A program made the position numbers and the translations under genes. A stretch of 8,501 nucleotides of DNA from Nitrospirota bacterium (GTDB lineage Bacteria > Nitrospirota > Nitrospiria > Nitrospirales > UBA8639), in assembly GCA_020348185.1 (NCBI GenBank), contig CP070743.1:1586026-1594526 (forward strand), given 5' to 3'. This document shows positions 1 to 7,217 of this stretch, piece after piece (the first letter of the stretch is position 1; each line of letters begins with the position of its first letter). A model generated the notes under the pieces. That model ran no database searches. It saw only the letters and a list, made by a program, of their open reading frames with translations, and was not told where the DNA came from.

Positions 1-909
1 TCCGGTCTTTCTGGCCACCGTCCGTCGAATTTTCTGAATGAGGCTGATGACATCGGAAGCCCGTGCTTGCCCAGTATTCACAATAAAATTCGCATGCTTC
101 GGGGAGATTTGCGCATCACCGATTCTCGCTCCCTTGAGACCGGCCTCTTCTATTAACTGTCCGGCGGAACTGCGCGGGGGATTTTTAAATATGGAACCGG
201 CATTAGGAAGGGTCAATGGCTGAGTGCTCTTTCGATATTGCAAATAACTTTTGGTTAAGCCTTCAATTTTTTTTCTCGTTGAAGGGGTTAACTGAAACCA
301 CGCCCCAACAATCACGCCCTTGGGAACATGGGCTCGCCGGTAACCGAATAAAAGATCAGCGGCCTGACGAATCATGAGAGACCCCCGACCATCCACCATT
401 TCAATGGCATGAAGAACATCTTTCATCTCACCCAGGCGGGTGCCGGCATTCATGATGACTCCCCCACCGACCGTACCCGGGATTCCTGCCGCCCATTCCA
501 AACCTGAAAGCGATCGGTGAATCGTATGTTGCAATAAAATCGGCATGCGAACGCCCGCCTCGGCAAACACCATGTCATCCGATTCATCTCGAATGTTCGT
601 GAAGTGTTTCAAATTCACCACAATCCCCCTGATGCCCCGGTCTCGAATGAGGACATTCGTTCCTCCGAACACGAACATGGGAAATTGGAGGGCTCGAGCC
701 TGGCGAACCAGTTGACACAGATCTTTAACATCTTTGGGAAAAACCACTGCATCAGCCGGACCTCCAATACGAAAGGACGTGAGGGGCGATAACGGTTCGA
801 AAAACCTCTTCTCCCCCCGGATGCCATCTAAGGCCGCAAGAAGCTTTTTCGGTACCTTCTGCCGACGGGGCTCATTGTCCTGCTTGGATCTCTGAACATT
901 TCGAGCCAT
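1..909 (-). CDS. murB: UDP-N-acetylenolpyruvoylglucosamine reductase MurB (3' end cut by window edge)
   Basis: This is the FAD- and NADPH-dependent cytoplasmic enzyme that reduces UDP-GlcNAc-enolpyruvate to UDP-MurNAc. I translated the minus strand from ATG at 909-907, and 303 codons run open to the left edge. FAD-domain motifs visible are SFRIGGPADA (45-54), FGGTNVLIRD (81-90) and GLEWAAGIPGTVGGG (136-150). The C-terminal substrate domain shows LPNAGSIFKNP (234-244), where Ser239 is the expected proton donor, then AGQLIEEAGLKGARIGDAQIS (split across 249-269) and HANFIVNTG (272-280). The LPNAGS-FKNP-AG arrangement looks like the shorter type II MurB. Only about 10 residues should be missing, including the C-terminal catalytic Glu of the usual LEPE motif. 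The start lies 13 bases after the murC stop. No good Shine-Dalgarno is visible, so translation may be coupled to murC. The product call is very secure; the exact start is less so. Confidence 0.96.
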   Translation of the reverse strand, partial: MARNVQRSKQDNEPRRQKVPKKLLAALDGIRGEKRFFEPLSPLTSFRIGGPADAVVFPKDVKDLCQLVRQARALQFPMFVFGGTNVLIRDRGIRGIVVNLKHFTNIRDESDDMVFAEAGVRMPILLQHTIHRSLSGLEWAAGIPGTVGGGVIMNAGTRLGEMKDVLHAIEMVDGRGSLMIRQAADLLFGYRRAHVPKGVIVGAWFQLTPSTRKKIEGLTKSYLQYRKSTQPLTLPNAGSIFKNPPRSSAGQLIEEAGLKGARIGDAQISPKHANFIVNTGQARASDVISLIQKIRRTVARKTG

Positions 910-922
910 CGCACCACAGGGA

Positions 923-2311
923 TTAAGATGACGACAGGTCCGCTAACAGCTTTTCGCCAACCTTCCAGATGTCTCCTGCACCAAGTGTGAGTACAATATC
1001 CCCCTCGACCAATTTCTCACGAACACAGTCGGACAGATTTGGAATGCCATCAACCCAATGCACGGACGGATGGCCTGACGACTCAATTTTCTCCGCGATG
1101 AGTTTTCCCGAGATTCCCGGCATCGCGGCTTCCCCGGCCGGATAAATATCGGTCACAAAAACCACATCGGCTTGTGCAAAAGCATCGGCAAAATCATCAG
1201 CCAAGTCCCGGGTTCGGGAATATCGATGTGGCTGAAACACCGCCACCACTCGTCGATCCCCTACCGTTTTTGCTGCGGCGAGTGTGGCCCGGATTTCTGT
1301 GGGGTGATGACCATAATCATCCACGATCATGACATGCCGTTTCTCGCCACGAATCTGGAAGCGGCGTTCCACCCCAGTGAACGAAGCCAGTCCGGTACGA
1401 ATCAGATCCACGGGAACATCCAATTCCATCGCCACGGCCATTGCGGCCAGCGCATTGGATACATTGTGAATTCCTGGGGTGCGTAAACGGAACGGACCTA
1501 ATTTTTTCCCACGCAAATGTGCTCGAAACTCCACCCCCCTGCCGGTGGCCTTAATATCAGTCGCCAAGAGATCGGGATTTCCTCCATCCGCGTAATCATG
1601 CAATCCATAGGTCTGGTATCGTTTGCTCACGCGGGGTAAGAGAGCCTGTAACCTTTGGTCGTCGGCACACAAAATAGCCAAACCGTAAAAGGGCACTTTG
1701 TTGATGAAATCTAAAAAGGCCTCCTGCAACGGCTCCATACCCTTGTAAAAATCCAAATGCTCACGATCTAAATTCGTCACCACCACGATTGAAGGGGTCA
1801 GCCGAAGGAACGATCCATCACTTTCATCCGCCTCAGCAATTAATAAATCACTCCGCCCAAGCCGTGCATGTGTGCCTAAGGCATTGACCTTTCCCCCAAC
1901 CACGAACGTGGGGTCCAAGCCCGCTTGGGCCAGGACCGCCGCAACCATCGAAGTGGTGGTCGTTTTTCCGTGCGCTCCGGCTATGGCAATTCCGTATTTC
2001 AAACGCATCAGTTCCGCTAACATTTCAGCCCGAGGAATAACGGGAATGACCTTGGCTCGAGCCGCGACCACCTCTGGGTTGGTCTCAGCCACAGCAGAGG
2101 ACACCACCACCACTTGCGCTCCCTCAATATGCGATTCCTGATGCCCAATAAAAATGGCGCCACCCATTTCTTCCAAATGACGGATAGTTTCCGAGTACGT
2201 GAGGTCCGATCCAGTCACTTTATACCCAAGAGTCAGTAGGACTTCCGCAATACCACTCATCCCGCTTCCCCCGATCCCCACAAGATGAATGTGTTGAATT
2301 TTTCGAAACAT
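923..2311 (-). CDS. murC: UDP-N-acetylmuramate--L-alanine ligase MurC
   Basis: This cytoplasmic ATP-dependent ligase adds L-Ala to UDP-MurNAc, the first peptide-stem step. The 462-residue length is normal. The N-terminal Rossmann domain binds the UDP substrate through HLVGIGGSGMSG (9-20). The central ATPase domain has the P-loop GAHGKTTTTS (112-121, Lys116), EADESD (160-165) and NLDREHLD (180-187, His185). GIHNVSNAL (280-288) closes this domain. The C-terminal domain begins near GVERRFQIRG (313-322, Arg317), followed by DDYGHHPTE (331-339), FQPHRYSRT and LGAGDIW near the end. Spacing of Lys116, Glu160 and His185 matches E. coli K130/E174/H199 with a constant offset of 14. The start has a good GAGGG ribosome site 5 bases upstream. 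Its neighbours are murG (37-base gap) and murB (13-base gap). It is not fused to murB, unlike in some other lineages. Confidence 0.98.
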   Translation of the reverse strand: MFRKIQHIHLVGIGGSGMSGIAEVLLTLGYKVTGSDLTYSETIRHLEEMGGAIFIGHQESHIEGAQVVVVSSAVAETNPEVVAARAKVIPVIPRAEMLAELMRLKYGIAIAGAHGKTTTTSMVAAVLAQAGLDPTFVVGGKVNALGTHARLGRSDLLIAEADESDGSFLRLTPSIVVVTNLDREHLDFYKGMEPLQEAFLDFINKVPFYGLAILCADDQRLQALLPRVSKRYQTYGLHDYADGGNPDLLATDIKATGRGVEFRAHLRGKKLGPFRLRTPGIHNVSNALAAMAVAMELDVPVDLIRTGLASFTGVERRFQIRGEKRHVMIVDDYGHHPTEIRATLAAAKTVGDRRVVAVFQPHRYSRTRDLADDFADAFAQADVVFVTDIYPAGEAAMPGISGKLIAEKIESSGHPSVHWVDGIPNLSDCVREKLVEGDIVLTLGAGDIWKVGEKLLADLSSS

Positions 2312-2316
2312 CGTTT

Positions 2317-2321
2317 CCCTC
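2317..2321 (-). promoter_or_regulatory. Ribosome binding site of murC
   Basis: GAGGG lies on the minus strand five bases before the murC ATG, the clearest Shine-Dalgarno in the window. It supports the start at 2311 over downstream methionines. Confidence 0.75.
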
Positions 2322-2324
2322 TAC

Positions 2325-2334
2325 CCTGATCAGG
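2325..2334. repeat. 10-bp perfect palindrome in the murG-murC spacer
   Basis: CCTGATCAGG is a perfect palindrome just upstream of the murC ribosome site. After one mismatch the symmetry resumes for two more base pairs on each side (2322-2337). It could be a small operator-like site or chance. There is no loop for a stable hairpin and no T-run, so it is not a terminator. Confidence 0.35.
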
Positions 2335-2348
2335 ATAAGGGTCAATAT

Positions 2349-3428
2349 TCAGCGGTTGGCCAAAAGATGCTGGCATTCTTCAACCATGCTTGCCGTCGCA
2401 TTCGTGATCCGCCGCGCAAAACTCCTCTCGGCCATCACTTTCAAAAGGTCCGGATGGTTCAGGAATCTCTCAATTTCTTGAACAAGACGACCTCCAGTTA
2501 ACTCCGACTGAAGAATGACTATCGCGGCTCCTTCGGCTTCAACAGCTCTGGCATTCTTTTCTTGGTGCCCATGAGTCGCATGAGGAAAGGGAATCAATAT
2601 GGCCGGCTTACCATACGCGGCCAGTTCCGCCAGGGTCCCGGCGCCCGATCGGGCAATCACGAGATCAGCCGACCGCAACACCTGAGGCATGTCATACAAA
2701 AAAGGGACAACCTCCGCCTGTGCGCCAACTTCTTCATAGAGCGTTTGCATTCGCGCATGATCATCCAAACCCGTTTGATGAATGATGTGGAAATCCTGCC
2801 GGAGAATCCGTGAATGCTGAAGAGCCTCTCCCATCGCCGCATTGATGGCTCGGGCCCCCTGACTTCCTCCAAAAACAAGGAGGGTTTTCAGTTCCCCTGA
2901 AGGAGAGAAGCTCTCGGCATGAGAAAACTCTTGTCGCAACGGTGTCCCCACAATGCGAATCTTGGAAGGATTGAAGTAGGTTTTGGCTTGCTCAAAGGCA
3001 AGAAAGATTCGATTGGCCAAGGGGCCCAATACCCGATTCGCGAGGCCAGGCATCGCATTCGGTTCTAAAATGACCCGATAGATTCCCAAAAGCCATGCGG
3101 CGAGAATGACTGGGGGGCTGAAATAGCCACCCGTTCCCACAACTAAATCCGTGCCTTTTACTTTTAATAAACGAAGAGCCTTCCAAATGGCGTGCGGGAG
3201 AAGAAACAGTGCCTGTACAGTTCCCCAGGCACCTCGGCCAACTATTCCTTTGACATTGATGCGGGCCAGGGCAAATCCTTCATGCGTCAGGATAGATTCC
3301 TCAAGATGTCGACCCGCTCCAACGAAAGTAATCACTGTCTCTGGATCCTGTTGCTGAAATTCCTTAGCCAGTGCCACAGCCGGATATAAGTGCCCTCCCG
3401 TGCCGCCAGCAGCAATCACGATATTCAT
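2349..3428 (-). CDS. murG: UDP-GlcNAc:lipid I N-acetylglucosaminyltransferase MurG
   Basis: MurG is a peripheral membrane GT-B (GT28 family) enzyme on the cytoplasmic face. It transfers GlcNAc from UDP-GlcNAc to lipid I, giving lipid II. The 359-residue length is typical. The N-terminal domain has the glycine loop GGTGGHLYPAVAL (8-20), GTGGYFSPPV (98-107) and EPNAMPGLANR (122-132). This last motif has Pro where EQNA is more common. The C-terminal donor-binding domain has LLVFGGSQGARAIN (183-196) and ARSGAGTLAELAAYGKPAIL (259-278), followed by IPFPHATHGHQEKNA (279-293), which contacts UDP-GlcNAc in the family. The start is set by the conserved N-terminus MNIVIAAGGTGGH. No clear Shine-Dalgarno precedes it. 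A four-codon reading frame overlaps the start codon and could supply coupled initiation. ftsW lies 71 bases upstream and murC 37 bases downstream. Confidence 0.98.
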   Translation of the reverse strand: MNIVIAAGGTGGHLYPAVALAKEFQQQDPETVITFVGAGRHLEESILTHEGFALARINVKGIVGRGAWGTVQALFLLPHAIWKALRLLKVKGTDLVVGTGGYFSPPVILAAWLLGIYRVILEPNAMPGLANRVLGPLANRIFLAFEQAKTYFNPSKIRIVGTPLRQEFSHAESFSPSGELKTLLVFGGSQGARAINAAMGEALQHSRILRQDFHIIHQTGLDDHARMQTLYEEVGAQAEVVPFLYDMPQVLRSADLVIARSGAGTLAELAAYGKPAILIPFPHATHGHQEKNARAVEAEGAAIVILQSELTGGRLVQEIERFLNHPDLLKVMAERSFARRITNATASMVEECQHLLANR

Positions 3429-3439
3429 TCAAACCACAT
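3425..3439 (-). other. Possible four-codon minicistron overlapping the murG start
   Basis: The frame ATG TGG TTT GAA TGA (Met-Trp-Phe-Glu-stop) ends so that its TGA shares bases with the murG ATG in an ATGA overlap. murG lacks a good ribosome site, so re-initiation from such a frame is conceivable. The upstream ribosome site for the mini-frame is itself weak (GAGA about six bases before), and a frame this short can easily arise by chance. Confidence 0.2.
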
Positions 3440-3446
3440 GGTGGAT

Positions 3447-3474
3447 CTCAGATATCAAATTTCAGATCTCAAAT
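3447..3474 (-). repeat. Four tandem 7-bp units in the ftsW-murG spacer
   Basis: Read on the minus strand, the units are ATTTGAG, ATCTGAA, ATTTGAT and ATCTGAG, with consensus ATYTGAN. A fifth partial unit (ATC) follows. Seen at a 14-bp period, 3462-3475 and 3448-3461 differ at one base. The tract is AT-rich compared with the flanking genes, lies wholly in the 71-base spacer, and ends just before the murG start region. Its function is unknown. It may be a short low-complexity expansion. Confidence 0.7.
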
Positions 3475-3499
3475 TAATACCATCAGGCCCTGAGGGACT

Positions 3500-4663
3500 T
3501 TAATGAGGGTTGACGTCACGGTGCCTTGCCACACTGAGTAACACGCCAACTGCCAGCATACTCGTCAGGAGGGAAGATCCTCCATAACTCACGAAGGGCA
3601 ACGTTAATCCTTTGGTCGGAAGAAGCCCACTCACGACCCCGGCATTCATCACAGCCTGAACTCCTAATAACAATGTGACTCCAAGTGCGAGGTATCGACC
3701 ATACACATCACGCGCTTGCGCGGCCACCCGAAACCCCTTGATCACCAGCACCGCAAATAGCGCCAGCAGGGTGGTAGTCCCGATCAATCCGAGTTCCTCT
3801 CCTAGTAATGCCAGCACAAAATCCGTATGGCCCTCAGGCAGGTAAAGAAGTTTCTGCCGTCCTTGAGCAAGCCCAACGCCGAACACGCCCCCATGCTGCA
3901 AGGCGACAAAGGATTGAACCAATTGATAGCCTGAGCCAGTCGCATCCACCCAAGGATTCCAAAAACTGACAAGTCGTTCCAATCGTTCCGGAGAACGCAA
4001 TATCAAGCCAGCCATAAGGGGCACGAGGAGTAGTCCGAGGCCGAGGAGGTGAAGATATCGTGCTCCAGCTAAGTACAATAGACCCACCATCACGGTCCCT
4101 ATCACCACGGAACTGCCAAAATCGGGTTCAATCACAATCAGGAATGACATCGCACCAACCACCAGCACCGGAGGCAAAAATCCGCTCCGCCATTCATTGA
4201 GGCGCAAGTCGGGCTTTGCTAAATACATGGCCAGATATAAGACGATAGCCAGTTTTGCCAGCTCGCTTGGTTGAATTGAAAACCAGGAAACATGCAGCCA
4301 GCGTCGTGCCCCATTAACTTCAGAACCAATGAAGAACACTAACACTAACAAGGCGACACACCCGATTAGCACCTTTGGTGTAAGAGATCGCCACATCCCA
4401 TAGTCCAGACGAGCTGTCACAAACATAATCAAAAAGCCCAGTGCCAGCCATATCCCCTGCCGTTGGAGAAAATAGGTCGATTCACGAAACCGCGTTTCCG
4501 CCATCACTCCGCTGGCACTAAAGACCATAATGAGGCCAATCAGGGTCAAGGCGATGACCACACTGAGAATGACTCCATCCAGCGATCCTCCCTGCGGGCG
4601 ATTCCGGTGATCAAACAAATCCGACCAACTGAAAGATAGCCTCTGGGTGTTTTTTCGTCTCAT
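3500..4663 (-). CDS. ftsW: Septal peptidoglycan glycosyltransferase FtsW (SEDS family)
   Basis: This inner-membrane SEDS protein polymerises lipid II into glycan strands at the septum, working with a class B PBP (FtsI). It has 387 residues with about ten hydrophobic segments after a polar cytoplasmic N-terminus (1-28). Family motifs are VNGARRWL (116-123), QPSELAKLA (131-139), EPDFGSSVV (179-187) and GSGYQLVQSFVALQHGGVFG (243-262). GRQKLLYLPEGHTDFVLALL (268-287) holds the expected catalytic Asp281, and the C-terminal signature is LPTKGLTLPFVSYGGSS (348-364). FtsW is chosen over RodA because of the dcw context between murD and murG and the ALQHGGVFGVG/LPTKGLTLP style. The nearest purine-rich site, GAGGG at 4676-4680, is 12 bases from the ATG, which is unusually far, and no better in-frame start is visible. 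It lies 55 bases after the murD stop. Confidence 0.97.
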   Translation of the reverse strand: MRRKNTQRLSFSWSDLFDHRNRPQGGSLDGVILSVVIALTLIGLIMVFSASGVMAETRFRESTYFLQRQGIWLALGFLIMFVTARLDYGMWRSLTPKVLIGCVALLVLVFFIGSEVNGARRWLHVSWFSIQPSELAKLAIVLYLAMYLAKPDLRLNEWRSGFLPPVLVVGAMSFLIVIEPDFGSSVVIGTVMVGLLYLAGARYLHLLGLGLLLVPLMAGLILRSPERLERLVSFWNPWVDATGSGYQLVQSFVALQHGGVFGVGLAQGRQKLLYLPEGHTDFVLALLGEELGLIGTTTLLALFAVLVIKGFRVAAQARDVYGRYLALGVTLLLGVQAVMNAGVVSGLLPTKGLTLPFVSYGGSSLLTSMLAVGVLLSVARHRDVNPH

Positions 4664-4675
4664 GGAACTGAGTTG

Positions 4676-4680
4676 CCCTC
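4676..4680 (-). promoter_or_regulatory. Distant ribosome-site candidate of ftsW
   Basis: GAGGG on the minus strand lies 12 bases before the ftsW ATG. This is longer than the usual 5-9 base spacing, and no closer purine-rich site is present. It may rely partly on translational coupling with murD. Confidence 0.4.
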
Positions 4681-4688
4681 TTCAATTC

Positions 4689-4718
4689 TCACACAAGCTG
4701 ATGAACGAGTCGCTTAAA
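4689..4718 (-). other. Orphaned in-frame C-terminal tail of murD, after its TAA stop
   Basis: Directly after the murD TAA (4721-4719), the same frame codes for Phe-Lys-Arg-Leu-Val-His-Gln-Leu-Val and then stops at TGA (4691-4689). E. coli MurD, as I recall it, ends NFEQRGNEFARLAKELG. The visible sequence NYDERGK-stop-FKRLVHQLV aligns column by column with no gap, and the stop takes the place of a Glu. A single change such as GAA to TAA would explain it. This stretch is therefore probably the former or true end of murD, lost through a nonsense mutation or hidden by a sequencing or assembly error. Confidence 0.7.
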
Positions 4719-6137
4719 TTATTTTCCTCGCTCATCATAATTGCGAAACATATCAAAAATTGCACAGGCGGGGGACAGTAAGACTACGTCACCAGCATCC
4801 GCTTCGCGGTCGGCCAAGGTGATGGCCTCCGATAAACTTCCGGCCAAAGAAATGGGCTTCACCTCATTCAGGACCCGGACCAATCTTGGGGTGGCCTCCC
4901 CTATGACAAATACCCGTTTGACTTTTCGGCGGACCAGATCCCTGAGCGAATTAAAATCTCCTCCCTTATCCTTGCCACCGAGAATGAGCAGGATCGGTTC
5001 CTCAAAACTTTCAAGCGCTTTGCCCGTCGCATCAACATTGGTTCCCTTTGAATCGTTGAAATACTTCACACCTCGAACCTCACGAACGAACTCCATCGCA
5101 TGCTCAAGGCCCGGGAAGGTACTGACCGCCCGCCGAATCGCCTCAAGCGGACATCCACAAAGCATCCCAATGGCCACAGCGGCCAACACATTGGCCACAT
5201 TGTGATTCCCCGGAAGGCGGATCTGATCCTTCGTGACCACAACCGTTTCCAAATCATTGAGCCTGGCCTTGATTTCATGGCCCTGCAGATAGACCCCCTG
5301 CTGAAGAGAGCGAACAAGGCTGAATCCAATCACCGTCCCGGATAGAGCCTCCCCCATTCCTGCAATAATCGGGTCATCAACATTCAGGACGGCCACATCC
5401 CCGACGGTTTGATTTTGGAAAACCTTCTGCTTTGAGGCCTGGTAGTGGCTTAGGGAGGGATGCCGGTCTAGGTGATCGGGCGTGATGTTTAACAAGACGG
5501 AAATCCAGGGATGGAATTGTTCGATCGTCTCAAGTTGAAAGCTGGAAACTTCTGCAATCACATATTCGTAGGATGAGGTGGAAAGGCGTTGCGGCCAAAC
5601 TGAGGCTGAAGGCGGCAAGACCGCTTCGCACAAGGGAACTCCCACATTTCCCCCGACAAATGCTTTTTTCCCACTCTCCTCTAAAATAGCCCCTATCAGA
5701 CGAACGGTGGTACTTTTGCCATTGGTTCCCGTCACGGCAATAAGGGGAACATCGAAAAACCAGGAGGCCAACTCAATTTCGCCAATGATTCGGACACCAC
5801 AATCCCGGACTGTTGTCAGAGCGGGATGGTCGGTAGGGACCCCCGGGCTCAGCACAACAAGATCGACGTCATGCAGAGCGTCTTGTAAGGCTATCCCCGT
5901 CAACACGCGAATCGCATCTTGACGAAGAGAGGCGATCTGATTTACCAGAACCGATTCATCTTTTTCATCCACAATCGTGACTTGCGCGCCGACGGAATGT
6001 AAAAGATGTGAGGCGGCCACACCACTTTTTCCGATTCCCACGACCACAACCGAACATCCCCGTAAGTCGGGAGGGGTTACAAAACGTCTGGCTTCCGGTT
6101 CAACCATAGTTCCGGTTCCGCTACACAACGTTATCAT
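4719..6137 (-). CDS. murD: UDP-N-acetylmuramoyl-L-alanine--D-glutamate ligase MurD, apparently short at the C-terminus
   Basis: This cytoplasmic ATP-dependent ligase adds D-Glu to UDP-MurNAc-L-Ala. It has 472 residues. The N-terminal UDP-binding domain shows VVVVGIGKSGVAA (30-42) and VVLSPGVPTDHP (94-105). The ATPase domain has P-loop GTNGKSTT (137-144, Lys141), AEVSSFQLE (195-203, Glu196), DHLDRHP (221-227, His222), the carbamylated-Lys position in YQASK (Lys236), and GNHNVAN (310-316). The C-terminal domain has HAMEFV (346-351), NDSKGTN (361-367), ILGGKDKGGDF (385-395) and LLSPACAIFDMF (453-464). Two oddities are visible. Ala347 sits where E. coli has Arg302, and the frame stops at TAA about nine residues before the family's usual end, with the missing tail encoded in frame beyond it. 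The first ATG has AGG six bases upstream, inside the last codon of mraY. Met11 is an alternative start giving a more usual N-terminus. Confidence 0.95.
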   Translation of the reverse strand: MITLCSGTGTMVEPEARRFVTPPDLRGCSVVVVGIGKSGVAASHLLHSVGAQVTIVDEKDESVLVNQIASLRQDAIRVLTGIALQDALHDVDLVVLSPGVPTDHPALTTVRDCGVRIIGEIELASWFFDVPLIAVTGTNGKSTTVRLIGAILEESGKKAFVGGNVGVPLCEAVLPPSASVWPQRLSTSSYEYVIAEVSSFQLETIEQFHPWISVLLNITPDHLDRHPSLSHYQASKQKVFQNQTVGDVAVLNVDDPIIAGMGEALSGTVIGFSLVRSLQQGVYLQGHEIKARLNDLETVVVTKDQIRLPGNHNVANVLAAVAIGMLCGCPLEAIRRAVSTFPGLEHAMEFVREVRGVKYFNDSKGTNVDATGKALESFEEPILLILGGKDKGGDFNSLRDLVRRKVKRVFVIGEATPRLVRVLNEVKPISLAGSLSEAITLADREADAGDVVLLSPACAIFDMFRNYDERGK

Positions 6138-6140
6138 GAG

Positions 6141-7217
6141 TTACCTGAGCTTCAGGGTGCTGATACTGAATAGCGCTAAAATAATGGCAATAATCCATAA
6201 TCGAACCACCACCTTCGGTTCCTGCCATCCTTTCATTTCAAAATGGTGATGCAACGGTGCCATTAAAAAAATTCTCTTTCCTCGTGACTTATAGGAAGCT
6301 ACCTGAAAAATGACGGAGACCGCTTCCATCACAAAGACTCCGCCAACCAGCAGCAACAGCAATTCATGCTTACAGACGACGGCAACCGTCCCTAAAGCGG
6401 AACCAAGGGGAAGCGAGCCCACATCTCCCATAAACACTGACGCAGGATAGGTATTGAACCAGAGGAATCCCAAACTTGATCCCACCATTGAAGCCGTGAG
6501 GACGGCTAATTCCCCGGCTCCTTGAATATGGGGGATCAATAAATAGTCTGACACCAACTTATTGCCAACCGCCCAGGCCACCACCGTGTAGGCCATAGAA
6601 GCAATGATGACAGGCCCAATCGCCAATCCATCGAGTCCGTCAGTCAGATTCACGGCATTGGAACAACCGATAATGACCAAAATGGCGAAGGGGATGTAGA
6701 AGACGCCAAGATCCGGCGCAAAATTTTTGAAGAAAGGCACGCTGAGTTCAGTTGAATAGGCCGGAGATAAATAAACAAACAACGCAATCCCTGCGGCCAC
6801 CAATAGTTGGCTGAACAATTTTTGTAAGACGGTCAATCCCTTTGAACGGGCCTTTCGAATTTTGATGTAATCATCGACAAATCCCACTAACCCGAAACCG
6901 ACCACGGCAATGATGACAAGCCAGACGTAATGATTCGTGATATCCGCCCAAAGGACTGTCGTCAACAGAACGGAAAACAGAATGAGCAGTCCTCCCATGG
7001 TCGGAGTCCCGGATTTTGTCAGATGACTTTGTGGCCCTTCATCCCGAATTTTTTGGCCCAAACCCCATTCTTGAAGTTTCTTAATCATGGGCGGAGCCAA
7101 CACAAAGGCGATGAGAAACGCGGTGATCGCCGCGTAAATCATTCGGAAACTCAGATACCGAAAGACGTTAAAAATGGCAAATTCCGCATGGAGCGGATAA
7201 AGCCAAAGATAGAGCAT
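6141..7217 (-). CDS. mraY: Phospho-N-acetylmuramoyl-pentapeptide-transferase MraY
   Basis: MraY is an integral membrane enzyme that transfers phospho-MurNAc-pentapeptide from UDP to undecaprenyl phosphate, forming lipid I. The 358-residue length is normal, with about ten membrane segments. The N-terminus MLYLWLYPLH is typical and fixes the start. Motifs are GTPTMGG (70-76), GFVDDYIKIRK (112-122, with the Asp115-Asp116 pair), NAVNLTDGLDGLA (187-199), FMGDVGSLPLG (262-272, with Asp265) and PLHHHFEMKGW (321-331, the His triad). These make up the Mg2+ and nucleotide site of the family. A candidate ribosome site AGG lies 9 bases before the ATG. The 90-base spacer to murF (7218-7307) shows no terminator or other feature. 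The stop is 3 bases before the murD start, implying tight translational coupling. Confidence 0.98.
   Translation of the reverse strand: MLYLWLYPLHAEFAIFNVFRYLSFRMIYAAITAFLIAFVLAPPMIKKLQEWGLGQKIRDEGPQSHLTKSGTPTMGGLLILFSVLLTTVLWADITNHYVWLVIIAVVGFGLVGFVDDYIKIRKARSKGLTVLQKLFSQLLVAAGIALFVYLSPAYSTELSVPFFKNFAPDLGVFYIPFAILVIIGCSNAVNLTDGLDGLAIGPVIIASMAYTVVAWAVGNKLVSDYLLIPHIQGAGELAVLTASMVGSSLGFLWFNTYPASVFMGDVGSLPLGSALGTVAVVCKHELLLLLVGGVFVMEAVSVIFQVASYKSRGKRIFLMAPLHHHFEMKGWQEPKVVVRLWIIAIILALFSISTLKLR
6144..6147 (-). promoter_or_regulatory. Ribosome binding site of murD inside the mraY 3' end
   Basis: CAGG on the minus strand includes the last sense codon (AGG, Arg) of mraY and lies six bases before the first murD ATG. 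It supports that start over Met11, whose upstream sequence has only a weak GGA. Confidence 0.5.

Noticed and set aside
3482..3499. Possible terminator after ftsW (GC-rich CCCTCAGGG-type symmetry)
   Set aside because: The stem is too short and irregular and has no T-run after it on the minus strand. murG follows in the same operon.
4741..5205. 154-codon plus-strand open frame opposite murD
   Set aside because: It lies wholly antisense to the conserved murD coding sequence, shows no recognisable domain, and is explained by codon bias of the opposite strand.
5578..5922. 114-codon plus-strand open frame opposite murD
   Set aside because: It is a shadow of the murD N-terminal and ATPase domains, with no independent evidence of coding.
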